Below, in pieces: positions 52,671-60,608 of a stretch of 64,000 nucleotides of DNA. Made by a program: the position numbers and the translations under genes. Positions within the stretch are counted from its first letter, which is position 1. Each line of letters begins with the position of its first letter. A model generated the notes under the pieces. The model saw only the letters and a program-made list of their open reading frames with translations. It was not told where the DNA came from and ran no database searches. This stretch comes from Leifsonia shinshuensis (GTDB lineage: Bacteria; Actinomycetota; Actinomycetes; Actinomycetales; Microbacteriaceae). Location: contig NZ_JACCFL010000001.1 in the NCBI RefSeq assembly GCF_013410375.1, positions 3,658,001 through 3,722,000 of the forward strand, in the 5' to 3' direction.

Positions 52671-52924
52671 CGTGGTTTCTTCTTCCGGTCGTGCGTCCTT
52701 GCACACCGATGCACGCGGGCAGGCGCGATCGGACGCTCTGGTGGGACGAGCGTCCGCGCTGCGACCTGCCGCGGCGGAACCGGATCATGCCGGTTAAACC
52801 ACGAAGGGCGCCGCCCCGTCACGGGGGCGACGCCCTCCACAACGCGGAACACTCTGTTACAGAAGGAGTCCGCGTCGCGTGGCTGTATCAGCCTGCGGTA
52901 GAAGAAGCCCCGATGGGGCGTCGA
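52671..52924. other. Structured gap between the small gene and rplL
   Basis: This 254-bp gap contains a long imperfect hairpin with a perfect 9-bp core (52730-52738 with 52748-52756), a second stem around 52777-52794 (AACCGG with CCGGTT), a bulged hairpin at 52805-52836, and the palindrome TCTGTTACAGA near 52852. The sequence is compatible with a leader RNA for the minus-strand small gene, or with terminators for rplL. No protein frame is convincing. Confidence 0.45.
52907..52919 (-). terminator. Terminator of the rplJ-rplL operon
   Basis: A 5-bp GCCCC/GGGGC stem with a GAT loop lies 6 bp after the rplL stop on the minus strand and is followed by TTCTTC. It is short but well placed. Confidence 0.6.
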
Positions 52925-53314
52925 CTACTTGAGGGTGATGGTGGCGCCAGCCTCTTCGAGCTGAGCCTTCGCCTTCTCGGCGGTCTCCTTGTTGGCGCCC
53001 TCGAGCACGGTGCTCGGCGCGCCGTCAACGAGGGCCTTCGCCTCACCGAGGCCGAGGCTGGTGAGGGCGCGCACCTCCTTGATGACCTGGATCTTCTTGT
53101 CACCGGCGGCCTCGAGGACGACGTCGAACGAGTCCTTCTCCTCGACCTCTTCGGCAGCGGCGCCCGCACCACCGGCGGCCGGGGCGGCCACGGCGACGGG
53201 GGCGGCGGCGGTGACCTCGAAGGTCTCCTCGAACTTCTTCACGAACTCGCTGAGCTCAATGAGCGTGAGCTCCTTGAACGCGTCGAGCAGCTCCTCAGTC
53301 GACAGCTTTGCCAT
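52925..53314 (-). CDS. rplL: 50S ribosomal protein L7/L12
   Basis: This 129-residue protein forms the flexible stalk of the large ribosomal subunit and binds translation GTPases. It has an N-terminal helical dimerisation part ([15 protein letters not shown]), an Ala-rich hinge ([21 protein letters not shown]) and the C-terminal GTPase-contact domain ([32 protein letters not shown]). It lies 51 bp behind rplJ, in the usual order. Confidence 0.98.
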   Translation of the reverse strand: MAKLSTEELLDAFKELTLIELSEFVKKFEETFEVTAAAPVAVAAPAAGGAGAAAEEVEEKDSFDVVLEAAGDKKIQVIKEVRALTSLGLGEAKALVDGAPSTVLEGANKETAEKAKAQLEEAGATITLK

Positions 53315-53365
53315 GATTCTCTCCTTAGTGTGTGTGGTTACTCACCGCGTGCTGATCCGGAAGGA

Positions 53366-53881
53366 TCAGGCAGCGGACTCCTGCTTCTCACGCAGCGCGT
53401 CGACCGTGCGAACGGCCTTCGACAGCGGTGCGTTGAACAGATATGCGGCTCCGAACAGCGAGGCCTTGAAGGCGCCGGCCAGCTTGGCCAGCAGAACCTC
53501 ACGGGACTCGAGGTCGGCGAGCTTGCCTACCTCTTCTGCGGTCAGCGGGTTACCGTCGAAGTAACCGCCCTTGACCACCAGCAGAGGGTTTGCCTTGGTG
53601 AAGTCGCGCAGAGCCTTCGCGACGGCGACGGGGTCGCCGTGCACGAACGCGATCGCGGACGGCCCGACCAGCTCGTCGTCGAACGACGAGATTCCCTGGT
53701 TGTTGGCCGCGATCTTGGTCAGCGTGTTCTTCACCACGGCGTACGTCGCGTGCTCACTGATGGACTTGCGCAGCGTCTTGAGCTGAGCAACAGTGAGACC
53801 GCGGTACTCGGTCAGCAGAACGGCGGTCGAGCTCTCGAACAGTCCTTCGAGCTCGGCGACCGTGGCTTCCTTGTTCGCCAT
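53366..53881 (-). CDS. rplJ: 50S ribosomal protein L10
   Basis: This 171-residue stalk-base protein anchors L7/L12 to the ribosome. Start ATG 53881 follows GAGGAGTAG; the first residues [34 protein letters not shown] are canonical. It is followed by rplL. The operon is not next to rplK-rplA or rpoBC here: it is flanked by a two-component/hydrolase operon and a small gene. Confidence 0.97.
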   Translation of the reverse strand: MANKEATVAELEGLFESSTAVLLTEYRGLTVAQLKTLRKSISEHATYAVVKNTLTKIAANNQGISSFDDELVGPSAIAFVHGDPVAVAKALRDFTKANPLLVVKGGYFDGNPLTAEEVGKLADLESREVLLAKLAGAFKASLFGAAYLFNAPLSKAVRTVDALREKQESAA

Positions 53882-53944
53882 GGCTACTCCTCGGTTGTCT
53901 TCTCGCACACCGCGGGAGCGGCGTGCGCCTCGACCGCGGGCAAA

Positions 53945-53975
53945 GAAAAAAGCTCCGGCGCAGACGCACGGAGCT
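53945..53975 (-). terminator. Hairpin plus T-run before rplJ (L10 leader attenuator or operon terminator)
   Basis: On the minus strand a 7-bp AGCTCCG/CGGAGCT stem is followed by TTTTTTCTTT, a classic intrinsic terminator. It lies 64-94 nt before rplJ and 105 nt behind the hydrolase stop. It may end the upstream operon or act as an attenuator within the L10 leader; autogenous control of rplJL through its leader is known in bacteria. Sequence alone does not decide. Confidence 0.7.
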
Positions 53976-54079
53976 CGACACGCAGAGAACTGCGGGAATC
54001 ACTTCACACACCTGCGCGGGCCCCTACCTGAGTAGTTCTTCGGACATGCAAGCATGTCGACCAGCGGTCTTCGGCTCCG

Positions 54080-54895
54080 TCAAGGGTACGGGATGGGGCG
54101 GGCCGCACGCAAATCGGCGCCGGTTTGCGCGCGCAGGAAGTCCCCGACGTCGCGCCCGAACCGCGGATGCAGCGGCACGCCGGCGTGCGAACGCTTCAGG
54201 TACACCACGTGCCGGGCGTGCGGGAGCCCGCGGACCGTCTCCGCCGCCAGCTTCAGCGGGTAGAAGAAGTCGCGTCCGCCGGAGACGACCAGGACGGGCG
54301 CGGAGACCTCCGAGAGCCGGTCCCGCACGTCGTAGCCGTCCTCCGCCTGGACCAGGGCGCGCAGGCCCACCGGGTCGGCCGGGCCGGGCAGCAGCCGCGT
54401 GACGAGGCGGACGGCCGGGGCCAGCAGCGGGGCGTCCATCGTCGCGACGGCCAGCTCGCTGGTCGCCGCCGGATGATCGCTGCCGAGGAGGTCCGCGTAG
54501 CGGCGCTGGGCGGCGCGGCCGCTGGCCCCGAGGGCGGCGGCGCCCGCCGCCACGACGAGGGAGCCGACCAGGCCGGGGTGGTCGACGGCGAGCTGGAGGG
54601 CGATGCTCGCCCCCGTCGACACGCCCATCACCGCGGCGGGCGTGCGGAAGCGGCGGCGGAGCGTCGCCGCGTAAATGGCGGCGACCTCGGCCATCGTCGC
54701 GCCGGGCTCGAGCTCCGCGGGACGACCCACGGCGTAGACGCGGTGGGTGCGCGCCGGTCCGCTAACGATCAGGCGCTCGGTGAGCGCGTCGAGCCCGCGG
54801 GCGCGGCCCGGCTCCGACGGCAGCCCGCGCAGGAACACCAGCGGCGGGGCGGCGGGGTCGCCGTACGCGACGGCCGGCAGTGCTGCTGCGGTCAC
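54080..54895 (-). CDS. Alpha/beta hydrolase
   Basis: This 271-residue protein has the nucleophile elbow GVSTGASIALQLA (Ser in GVSTG) and a catalytic Asp/His pattern in VSGGRDFFYP and KRSHAGVPLHP. The enzyme could be an esterase or similar. GTG 54895 overlaps the stop of the histidine kinase gene (GTGA), so it belongs to the two-component operon, an unusual addition. Substrate unknown. Confidence 0.88.
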   Translation of the reverse strand: MTAAALPAVAYGDPAAPPLVFLRGLPSEPGRARGLDALTERLIVSGPARTHRVYAVGRPAELEPGATMAEVAAIYAATLRRRFRTPAAVMGVSTGASIALQLAVDHPGLVGSLVVAAGAAALGASGRAAQRRYADLLGSDHPAATSELAVATMDAPLLAPAVRLVTRLLPGPADPVGLRALVQAEDGYDVRDRLSEVSAPVLVVSGGRDFFYPLKLAAETVRGLPHARHVVYLKRSHAGVPLHPRFGRDVGDFLRAQTGADLRAARPIPYP

Positions 54896-56604
54896 TCGCG
54901 CTCGGCCCGTTCAGGCGCGGGTGCGGGTGCGGGTGCGGGCTCGCGCGTCGGCTCGGACGGGGCGGCGTCGTACTCCTGGACGGCGTCGTAGCCGGGGGCG
55001 GCGTCGTACTCCGGGACGGCGTCCTCGATCGGAGCGGCCGCCGGGGGCGCGCCCTCCGCCGACGCCGCCAGCGGGAGCCGCACCGTGAACACCGTGCTGC
55101 CCGGCTCGCTCGCCACCGTGACCGTGCCGCCGTGCGCCTCCACCACCGCGTGCACGATGGCGAGTCCCAGCCCGGTCGAGCCGGTGGCGCGGTTGCGGCT
55201 GCTGTCCCCGCGCGCGAAGCGCTCGAACAGCGTGGACTGGAGGTCCTCCGGGATGCCGGGACCGTCGTCGGCGACCGTGACGACCGCCTCCCGCGTCGCG
55301 GCGTCCACGGCGAGCGCCGCGACCACCCTGGTGCCCTCCGGCGTGTGCACGCGCGCGTTCGCCAGCAGGTTCATGACGACCTGGTGCAGGCGCGGGGCGT
55401 CGCCGAGGACCTCGACCGGTTCCTCCGGCAGGTCGATGTGCCAGGTGTGGCCGGGTCCGGCCGCGTGCGCGTCGCTGACGGCGTCGATGAGCAGCAGGGA
55501 GAGGTCGACGGGGTCACGGTCGAGCTCCCTGCCCTCGTCGAGGCGGGCGAGCAGCAGCAGGTCCTCCACCAGGGAGGTCATCCGCGTCGCCTCGGACTCG
55601 ATGCGGCCGAGCGAGCGGGTGACGTCCGGCGGCAGCTCGTGCGGCGAGCGCCGGGTGAGCTCGGCGTACCCGCGGATGGACGCGAGCGGCGTGCGGAGCT
55701 CGTGACTGGCGTCCGCGACGAACTGCCGCACCTTCTGCTCGCTCGCCTGCCGCGCGGTCAGCGCGGACGCGACGTGGCCGAGCATCCGGTTGAGGGCGCT
55801 GCCGACCTTGCCGACCTCGGTGTGCGTGTCGGTGTCCTCCTCCGGGACGCGGACCGACAGGGCGACATCGCCGCGGTCGAGCGGCATGTGCGCCACCTGC
55901 TCGGCCGTCTCCGTCACGCGGGCGAGCGGTCTCATAGCGAGGCGGACGACGAAGCTGGCGATCAGGAAGGCGAAGATCAGGCCCGCGAGGGTGACCAGCG
56001 CGATCACGATCGTGAGCTGCTGGGTGGTCGCGTTCACCTCGCTGAGCGGCAGGCCGATGATGACGCTGTCGCCGTTGTCGAGCTGCGCGGCGGCGATCCG
56101 GTACGGGCCGAGGGTCGGCCCGAGGTCGATGGTCCGCGGCTGCTGGTCCGCGGGGAGGGTGAGCAGCGCCGAGGTCGTGATCGGGACGCGCTGCGGCGCC
56201 ACCGGCTGGTTGTCGGACGACGCGGGCGGCCGGTCCGCGAGGATCACCGGGTACAGGAGGTCGGATCCGCTGCGGATGACGCCGAACGTCCCGGTCTGCT
56301 GGCCGGGGGTCTGCACGATGCCGATCGCGTCCGGTCCGGTCGGCTGGTTCCCGTAGATCCTGTCCGCCGCGTGCTGGCCGCGCGCCAGCGCACTGGTCAG
56401 CTGCTGGTCGAGCCGCACCGTGAGGTAGTTCTGCAGGGCGAGCACGCTGATCGTCCCGATCACCGCCCCCAGGACGGCGAGCATCGCGACGACGACGAGC
56501 ACCACGCGGCTGCGCAGCGTCCAGGTGCGGAACGGACGGAGACCGAGGCGCCGGGCGCGCTCACGGCCGGAGGTCGGGGCGCCCGCAGAGCGGGCAGAGG
56601 TCAT
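54892..56604 (-). CDS. Sensor histidine kinase (MprB-like)
   Basis: This 570-residue membrane kinase has transmembrane segments at about residues 33-57 and 197-220, enclosing an extracytoplasmic sensor domain. A HAMP region (~221-285) follows, then the phospho-accepting H301 in VADASHELRTPLASIRGY, and the ATP-binding blocks NLLANARVHTP, ADDGPGIPEDL and GSTGLGLAIVHAVV. A disordered C-terminal tail with YDAAP and PAPAP repeats follows. It overlaps the response regulator by four bases (ATGA). Signal unknown; envelope stress is typical for this group. Confidence 0.94.
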   Translation of the reverse strand: MTSARSAGAPTSGRERARRLGLRPFRTWTLRSRVVLVVVAMLAVLGAVIGTISVLALQNYLTVRLDQQLTSALARGQHAADRIYGNQPTGPDAIGIVQTPGQQTGTFGVIRSGSDLLYPVILADRPPASSDNQPVAPQRVPITTSALLTLPADQQPRTIDLGPTLGPYRIAAAQLDNGDSVIIGLPLSEVNATTQQLTIVIALVTLAGLIFAFLIASFVVRLAMRPLARVTETAEQVAHMPLDRGDVALSVRVPEEDTDTHTEVGKVGSALNRMLGHVASALTARQASEQKVRQFVADASHELRTPLASIRGYAELTRRSPHELPPDVTRSLGRIESEATRMTSLVEDLLLLARLDEGRELDRDPVDLSLLLIDAVSDAHAAGPGHTWHIDLPEEPVEVLGDAPRLHQVVMNLLANARVHTPEGTRVVAALAVDAATREAVVTVADDGPGIPEDLQSTLFERFARGDSSRNRATGSTGLGLAIVHAVVEAHGGTVTVASEPGSTVFTVRLPLAASAEGAPPAAAPIEDAVPEYDAAPGYDAVQEYDAAPSEPTREPAPAPAPAPERAERE

Positions 56605-57371
56605 TGCGCGGCCTTCACCATGTAGCCGGCGCCCCGCACGGTGTGGATCATCGCCGGCCGGCCGGCGTCGATCTTCTTGCGCAGGTAGGAGATGTAGAGC
56701 TCCACGACGCTGGAGGAGCCGCCGAAGTCGTACGACCAGACCCGGTCCAGGATCTGCGCCTTGCTGAGCACGCGGCGCGGGTTGCGCATCAGGAACCGCA
56801 GCAGCTCGAACTCCGTCGCGGTGAGCTGGATCGGCTCGCCGTCGCGGTGCACCTCGTAGCTGTCCTCGTCCAGCACGAGGTCGCCCACGATCAGCACCGG
56901 GTCGTCCTGGTCGGCGACGGCTGCGCGTGACCGGCGCAGCAGGCCGCGGAGCCGGGCGACGAGCTCCTCCAGACTGAACGGCTTCGTGACGTAGTCGTCG
57001 CCGCCGGCCGTGAGCCCGGCGATCCGGTCGTCCAGGGAGTCCTTGGCGGTGAGGAAGAGCACGGGCGCCTCGTTGCCGTCGGCGCGCATCCGGGAGAGCA
57101 CCTGGAGGCCGTCGATGTCGGGCAGCATGATGTCCAGCACCACGACGTCCGGCTTGAACTCGCGCGAGAGCTGCAGGGCCTGCTGCCCGTTCGACGCGGT
57201 CTTCACCTCCCAGTCCTCGTAGTGCAGCGCCATCGCGAGCAGATCGGTCAGCGTGGCCTCGTCGTCGACGACGAGCACGCGGATCGAGCTGCCGTCGGCG
57301 CGGCGCAGGAGGGTACGGGGCTGGCTGGAGGCACCGGAGGCGGCACGGGCATTGATGGTCACCTTTCCCAT
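56601..57371 (-). CDS. OmpR-family response regulator
   Basis: This 256-residue regulator has D80 as phospho-acceptor in VVVLDIMLPDIDG, the conserved K130 in YVTKPFS, and a C-terminal winged helix with TATEFELLRFLMRNPRRVLSKAQILDRVW. The start is ATG 57371; the N-terminal 30 residues before the receiver domain are longer than usual. The nearby directly repeated sequence at 57351-57399 may be its own binding site. It is divergent from the ABC transporter genes. Confidence 0.94.
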   Translation of the reverse strand: MGKVTINARAASGASSQPRTLLRRADGSSIRVLVVDDEATLTDLLAMALHYEDWEVKTASNGQQALQLSREFKPDVVVLDIMLPDIDGLQVLSRMRADGNEAPVLFLTAKDSLDDRIAGLTAGGDDYVTKPFSLEELVARLRGLLRRSRAAVADQDDPVLIVGDLVLDEDSYEVHRDGEPIQLTATEFELLRFLMRNPRRVLSKAQILDRVWSYDFGGSSSVVELYISYLRKKIDAGRPAMIHTVRGAGYMVKAAQ

Positions 57372-57399
57372 TATGAGGAGCGGGATTGATGGTGACTTT
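57351..57399. promoter_or_regulatory. Candidate response-regulator boxes (direct repeats)
   Basis: ATTGATGGTCACCTTT (57351-57366) and ATTGATGGTGACTTT (57385-57399) are direct repeats 34 bp apart, about three helical turns. One overlaps the start of the response regulator gene. OmpR-type regulators bind such directly repeated sites, so autoregulation and control of the divergent ABC genes are plausible. Confidence 0.45.
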
Positions 57400-57566
57400 G
57401 TGAAAGCTATGGGAGTTCTGAGAGCCGTCGGACCGGCGCCACGAGGCGGAGGCGACGTCCCCGAACGTCGTCCGGCGGATCCATAGCCTCGCCACAGTGC
57501 CCCGAAAAGCGCCGAACCTACCGTCCGTTGAATCACTCCTTTCCGACCCAGAGAGACGTAAAGCCA

Positions 57567-59129
57567 ATGTTCGGGACATATCTGCGGCGCGAGCTGCTCA
57601 ATCGCCGCAAGCAGACGGTCATCATCGCGATCGGCATGGCCCTCGCGATCGCGCTCGTCATCATCGTCAATGCGGTCTCCGCCGGTGTGAAGGACGCGCA
57701 GGCGAGCGTGCTGCAGTCCGTCTACGGCGTCGGCACCGACATCACCGTCACCAAGCCGGCCACGGCCCAGAGCGCGACCGCCCAGCAGGGCGCCGGCGGC
57801 GGGCCGCGCTTCGACTTCGGCGCCAACTCCGGGACGGACACCGGCTCCGGCCGTCAGGTGAACACCTCCCGCCTGGAGCCCACCCGCGGCGCCACCGTGA
57901 TGGACGCGGCCACCTTGACCACGGCCGAGAAGGTCCAGAACGTGAAGTCGGCCGCCGCCGTGCTGTCGCTGACCAACACCAGCTTCAGCGGCACCCTCCC
58001 GAACTTCCAGCAGCTGCGCGAGCAGCGCCAGGCGGCCGGCGGCAGCACGGCCTCCACCCCTCCGCCCACCGGCGGCGCGGACGGCGCCGGCGGCAGCTCG
58101 TTCACCGTCGACTCGTTCTCGGTGCTGGGCCTCGACCCGGCCGGCACGTCGGTCGGGCCGCTCGCGTCCGTGACGCTGTCCAGCGGCCGCACCTTCACCG
58201 CGGCGGACAAGGCGGCCGACGTCGTCGTGCTCGACGCCGCGTACGCCAAGACCGCGTCCAAGGCCGTGGGCGACACCGTCACCATCGGCGGCACCGACTT
58301 CAAGGTGATCGGCATCGTCTCGGCGACCGGCGCAGACTCCACCACCGCCGCGAACGCCTACATCCCGCTGGGGGTCGCGCAGACGCTGTCCGGGCAGGCG
58401 GGCAAGATCTCCTCGGTCTACATCACCGCGGCGTCGTCGAGCGACATCGACCAGATCAAGACCGACCTGACCAAGGCCCTCCCCGGCGCGACCGTCAGCA
58501 CCCAGGCCGACCTGGCCTCCAGCGTCTCCGGCTCGCTCGGCAGCGCAGGCCAGCTCATCTCCAGCCTCGGCACCTGGCTCTCGGTGATCGTCCTGGCGGC
58601 GGCGTTCCTCATCGCCATCCTGTTCACCATCTCCGGCGTCACCCGCCGCACCCGCGAGTTCGGCACCCTGAAGGCGATCGGCTGGTCCAACCGCCGGATC
58701 ACCGGCCAGGTCGCGGGCGAGTCGGTCGTCCAGGGCCTGATCGGCGGCGTCATCGGCGTCGCCGTCGGCCTCATCGGCGTCTGGGTGGTCAACATCGTCT
58801 CCCCGACCCTGACCGGCAGCATCGGCTCCGGCTTCGCCAACGCTGCGGGTCAGGGCACGGGCGGGGCCGGGACGGGAGGCTCGGGCGCCGGAGGAACCGG
58901 CTCCGGCACCACCGGCGGCGGCTTCGGCGGCGGGAACGGCGCGTTCGCCGGCATCCGCCGGGCGGCCTCCCAGACCACTGCCGACATCGCCCTGCACGCG
59001 CCCGTCACGCTGTGGATCATCGTCGGCGCGGTCGCGCTCGCCATCCTCGGCGGCCTCATCGCGGGCGCGATCGGCGGCTGGCGCGCCTCCCGTCTCCGTC
59101 CCGCCGCCGCCCTGCGCTCGGTCGCCTGA
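57567..59129 (+). CDS. MacB/FtsX-type ABC transporter permease
   Basis: This 520-residue protein has one N-terminal helix (residues ~18-38), a large extracytoplasmic domain with several Gly/Ser-rich stretches, and three C-terminal helices (about 343-366, 398-423 and 485-508). The FTISGVTRRTREFGTLKAIGWSNRRI loop between helices is characteristic. A 45-residue Gly-rich segment sits between helices 3 and 4. The predicted role is a mechanotransmitting or export complex. GAGAGACG precedes the ATG at 57567. The gene is coexpressed with the ATPase gene 26 bp downstream. Confidence 0.92.
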   Translation: MFGTYLRRELLNRRKQTVIIAIGMALAIALVIIVNAVSAGVKDAQASVLQSVYGVGTDITVTKPATAQSATAQQGAGGGPRFDFGANSGTDTGSGRQVNTSRLEPTRGATVMDAATLTTAEKVQNVKSAAAVLSLTNTSFSGTLPNFQQLREQRQAAGGSTASTPPPTGGADGAGGSSFTVDSFSVLGLDPAGTSVGPLASVTLSSGRTFTAADKAADVVVLDAAYAKTASKAVGDTVTIGGTDFKVIGIVSATGADSTTAANAYIPLGVAQTLSGQAGKISSVYITAASSSDIDQIKTDLTKALPGATVSTQADLASSVSGSLGSAGQLISSLGTWLSVIVLAAAFLIAILFTISGVTRRTREFGTLKAIGWSNRRITGQVAGESVVQGLIGGVIGVAVGLIGVWVVNIVSPTLTGSIGSGFANAAGQGTGGAGTGGSGAGGTGSGTTGGGFGGGNGAFAGIRRAASQTTADIALHAPVTLWIIVGAVALAILGGLIAGAIGGWRASRLRPAAALRSVA

Positions 59130-59155
59130 ACCGTCCCCGAACAGAAGGAGTCCCC

Positions 59156-59827
59156 GTGTACACCCTCACGAACGTCACCAAGAAGTACACCCAGTCCCGC
59201 CGGGAGGTCGTCGCCCTCCACGACGTCACCCTGGAGATCCCGGACGGCCAGCTCGTCGCCATCCAGGGCCCGACCGGCGGCGGCAAGTCCACGCTGCTGC
59301 AGATGCTCGGCGCGCTCGACCGGCCCAGCTCCGGCTCGGTGGAGCTCGGCCAGGCCAGCCTGTCGAAGCTCGGCGACGGCAACCTCACCGGGATCCGCGC
59401 CACCGAGATCGGCTTCGTCTTCCAGGGCTTCAACCTGATCCCGACGCTGACGGCTCACGAGAACGTGGAGACCGCGCTCGCCCCGCTCAAGGTGAGCGCG
59501 GAGGAGCGCAAGCGCCGCGCCTCCGAGGCGCTCGCCTCGGTGGGGCTCGCCGACCGCGGCAGCCACCTCCCGTCCGAGCTCTCCGGAGGCCAGCAGCAGC
59601 GCGTCGCGATCGCCCGCGCCCTGGTGAAGGACCCGGACGTGCTGCTGGCGGACGAACCCACCGGCAACCTGGACGAGGAGACCCGCGACGAGATCATGGA
59701 CCTCCTCGAGGGCCTGTGGCGCGACCGCGGCCTCACGGTCATCGTCGTCACGCACGACTCGGCCGTGGCCAAGCGCGCCCAGCGCCGCCTGCACATCAAG
59801 CACGGGCAGGTGAAGGAGGTCGCGTAG
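59156..59827 (+). CDS. ABC transporter ATP-binding protein (MacB/LolD-like)
   Basis: This 223-residue ATPase has a Walker [14 protein letters not shown], the Q-loop [15 protein letters not shown], the signature [15 protein letters not shown], Walker [14 protein letters not shown], and H-loop VVTHDSAVA. The Walker A has GPTGGGKS rather than GPSGSGKS. GTG 59156 follows AGAAGGAG. Together with the permease it forms a transporter; proximity to the two-component system implies induction by envelope stress. Confidence 0.94.
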   Translation: MYTLTNVTKKYTQSRREVVALHDVTLEIPDGQLVAIQGPTGGGKSTLLQMLGALDRPSSGSVELGQASLSKLGDGNLTGIRATEIGFVFQGFNLIPTLTAHENVETALAPLKVSAEERKRRASEALASVGLADRGSHLPSELSGGQQQRVAIARALVKDPDVLLADEPTGNLDEETRDEIMDLLEGLWRDRGLTVIVVTHDSAVAKRAQRRLHIKHGQVKEVA

Positions 59828-59835
59828 CGCCGCGC

Positions 59836-59968
59836 ACATTCGTCACGAATGTCGACTTTGGCGACGCCATTGGCGACATTCGTCACGAATGTGCCAGATT
59901 CACCGAAGGCGACATTCGTGACGAATGTCGCCTTTGGGCGCGTCAAACGCGACATTCGTCACGAATGT
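59836..59968. repeat. Four-copy array of the palindrome ACATTCGTCACGAATGT
   Basis: Copies at 59836-59852, 59876-59892, 59912-59928 and 59952-59968 are 17-bp perfect palindromes around a central C/G. The third has the centre in the opposite orientation. Starts are 40, 36 and 40 bp apart. The linkers share GGCGA-type borders but differ. The array lies 8 bp after the ATPase stop and 8 bp before the converging pentapeptide gene's stop. Confidence 0.85.
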
Positions 59969-59976
59969 CGTGGCGG

Positions 59977-60564
59977 TCAGGAGGGGGTGGGGACCACCGT
60001 CATGCCCGCCGCCTCCGCGAGGAGGACGGCCTGGCGCTCGTCGATGGTCGCGCCGCGGAGGCCGACCTCGGCCGGGTCGACGCCGGTCAGGTCGCTACCG
60101 ACCAGGCTGGCCGCCGCGAAGTCGGCTCCCGTGAGGACCGCGGCGGACAGGTCGCAGCCCGCGAAGACGGCCTCGGCGCAGCGCGCGCGGCTGAGGTCGG
60201 CCTCCCGGAGCTTGACGCCGGTGAACTCGACGCCGCGCAGCTCCGCGCGGCCGAGGTCCACGAACGACCAGTTGCCGCCCTCCACCGTCAGCAGCGCGAA
60301 CTCGCAGCCGCTGAAGCTGCTGCCGGTGACCTTGCACCGCCGGAACGTCGCGTCGAAGAAGTTGCAGCCGATGAAGGTGCAGTTCACGAACGCGCTGTCG
60401 GTGTGCTCGCTCACGTTGAACCGCACCGAGCGGAACGTGCACGCGGTGAACGTCGCTCCCGTCGAGCGCACCTCGGTCAGGTCGACGTCGATGAACTCCA
60501 CCCCGTCGAACTCGAGGCCGTCGAGGTCGCGTCCGTACCAGTCCTCACCCCGGATGATGTCCAC
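59977..60564 (-). CDS. Pentapeptide-repeat protein
   Basis: This 195-residue protein folds as a right-handed quadrilateral beta-helix built from A(D/N)LXX-type repeats, clearest in GVKLREADLSRARCAEAVFAGCDLSAAVLTGADF. Members such as MfpA and Qnr bind gyrase, but many have other roles. GTG 60564 follows a TAGGCT box by 7 nt, a leaderless pattern. There is no signal peptide. Confidence 0.88.
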   Translation of the reverse strand: MDIIRGEDWYGRDLDGLEFDGVEFIDVDLTEVRSTGATFTACTFRSVRFNVSEHTDSAFVNCTFIGCNFFDATFRRCKVTGSSFSGCEFALLTVEGGNWSFVDLGRAELRGVEFTGVKLREADLSRARCAEAVFAGCDLSAAVLTGADFAAASLVGSDLTGVDPAEVGLRGATIDERQAVLLAEAAGMTVVPTPS

Positions 60565-60571
60565 GAGCGCG

Positions 60572-60577
60572 AGCCTA
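60572..60577 (-). promoter_or_regulatory. -10 box of a leaderless pentapeptide-protein mRNA
   Basis: TAGGCT on the minus strand ends 7 nt before the GTG at 60564; the same box occurs before mntH. Confidence 0.5.
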
Positions 60578-60608
60578 CCGGGAGGCCCCGACCTCAGTCC
60601 GGTCGCGG

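Noticed and set aside
59836..59968. CRISPR array or promoter operator cluster
   Set aside because: The repeats are palindromic, not direct with unique spacers of constant size, and both flanking genes end here, so there is no promoter to regulate.
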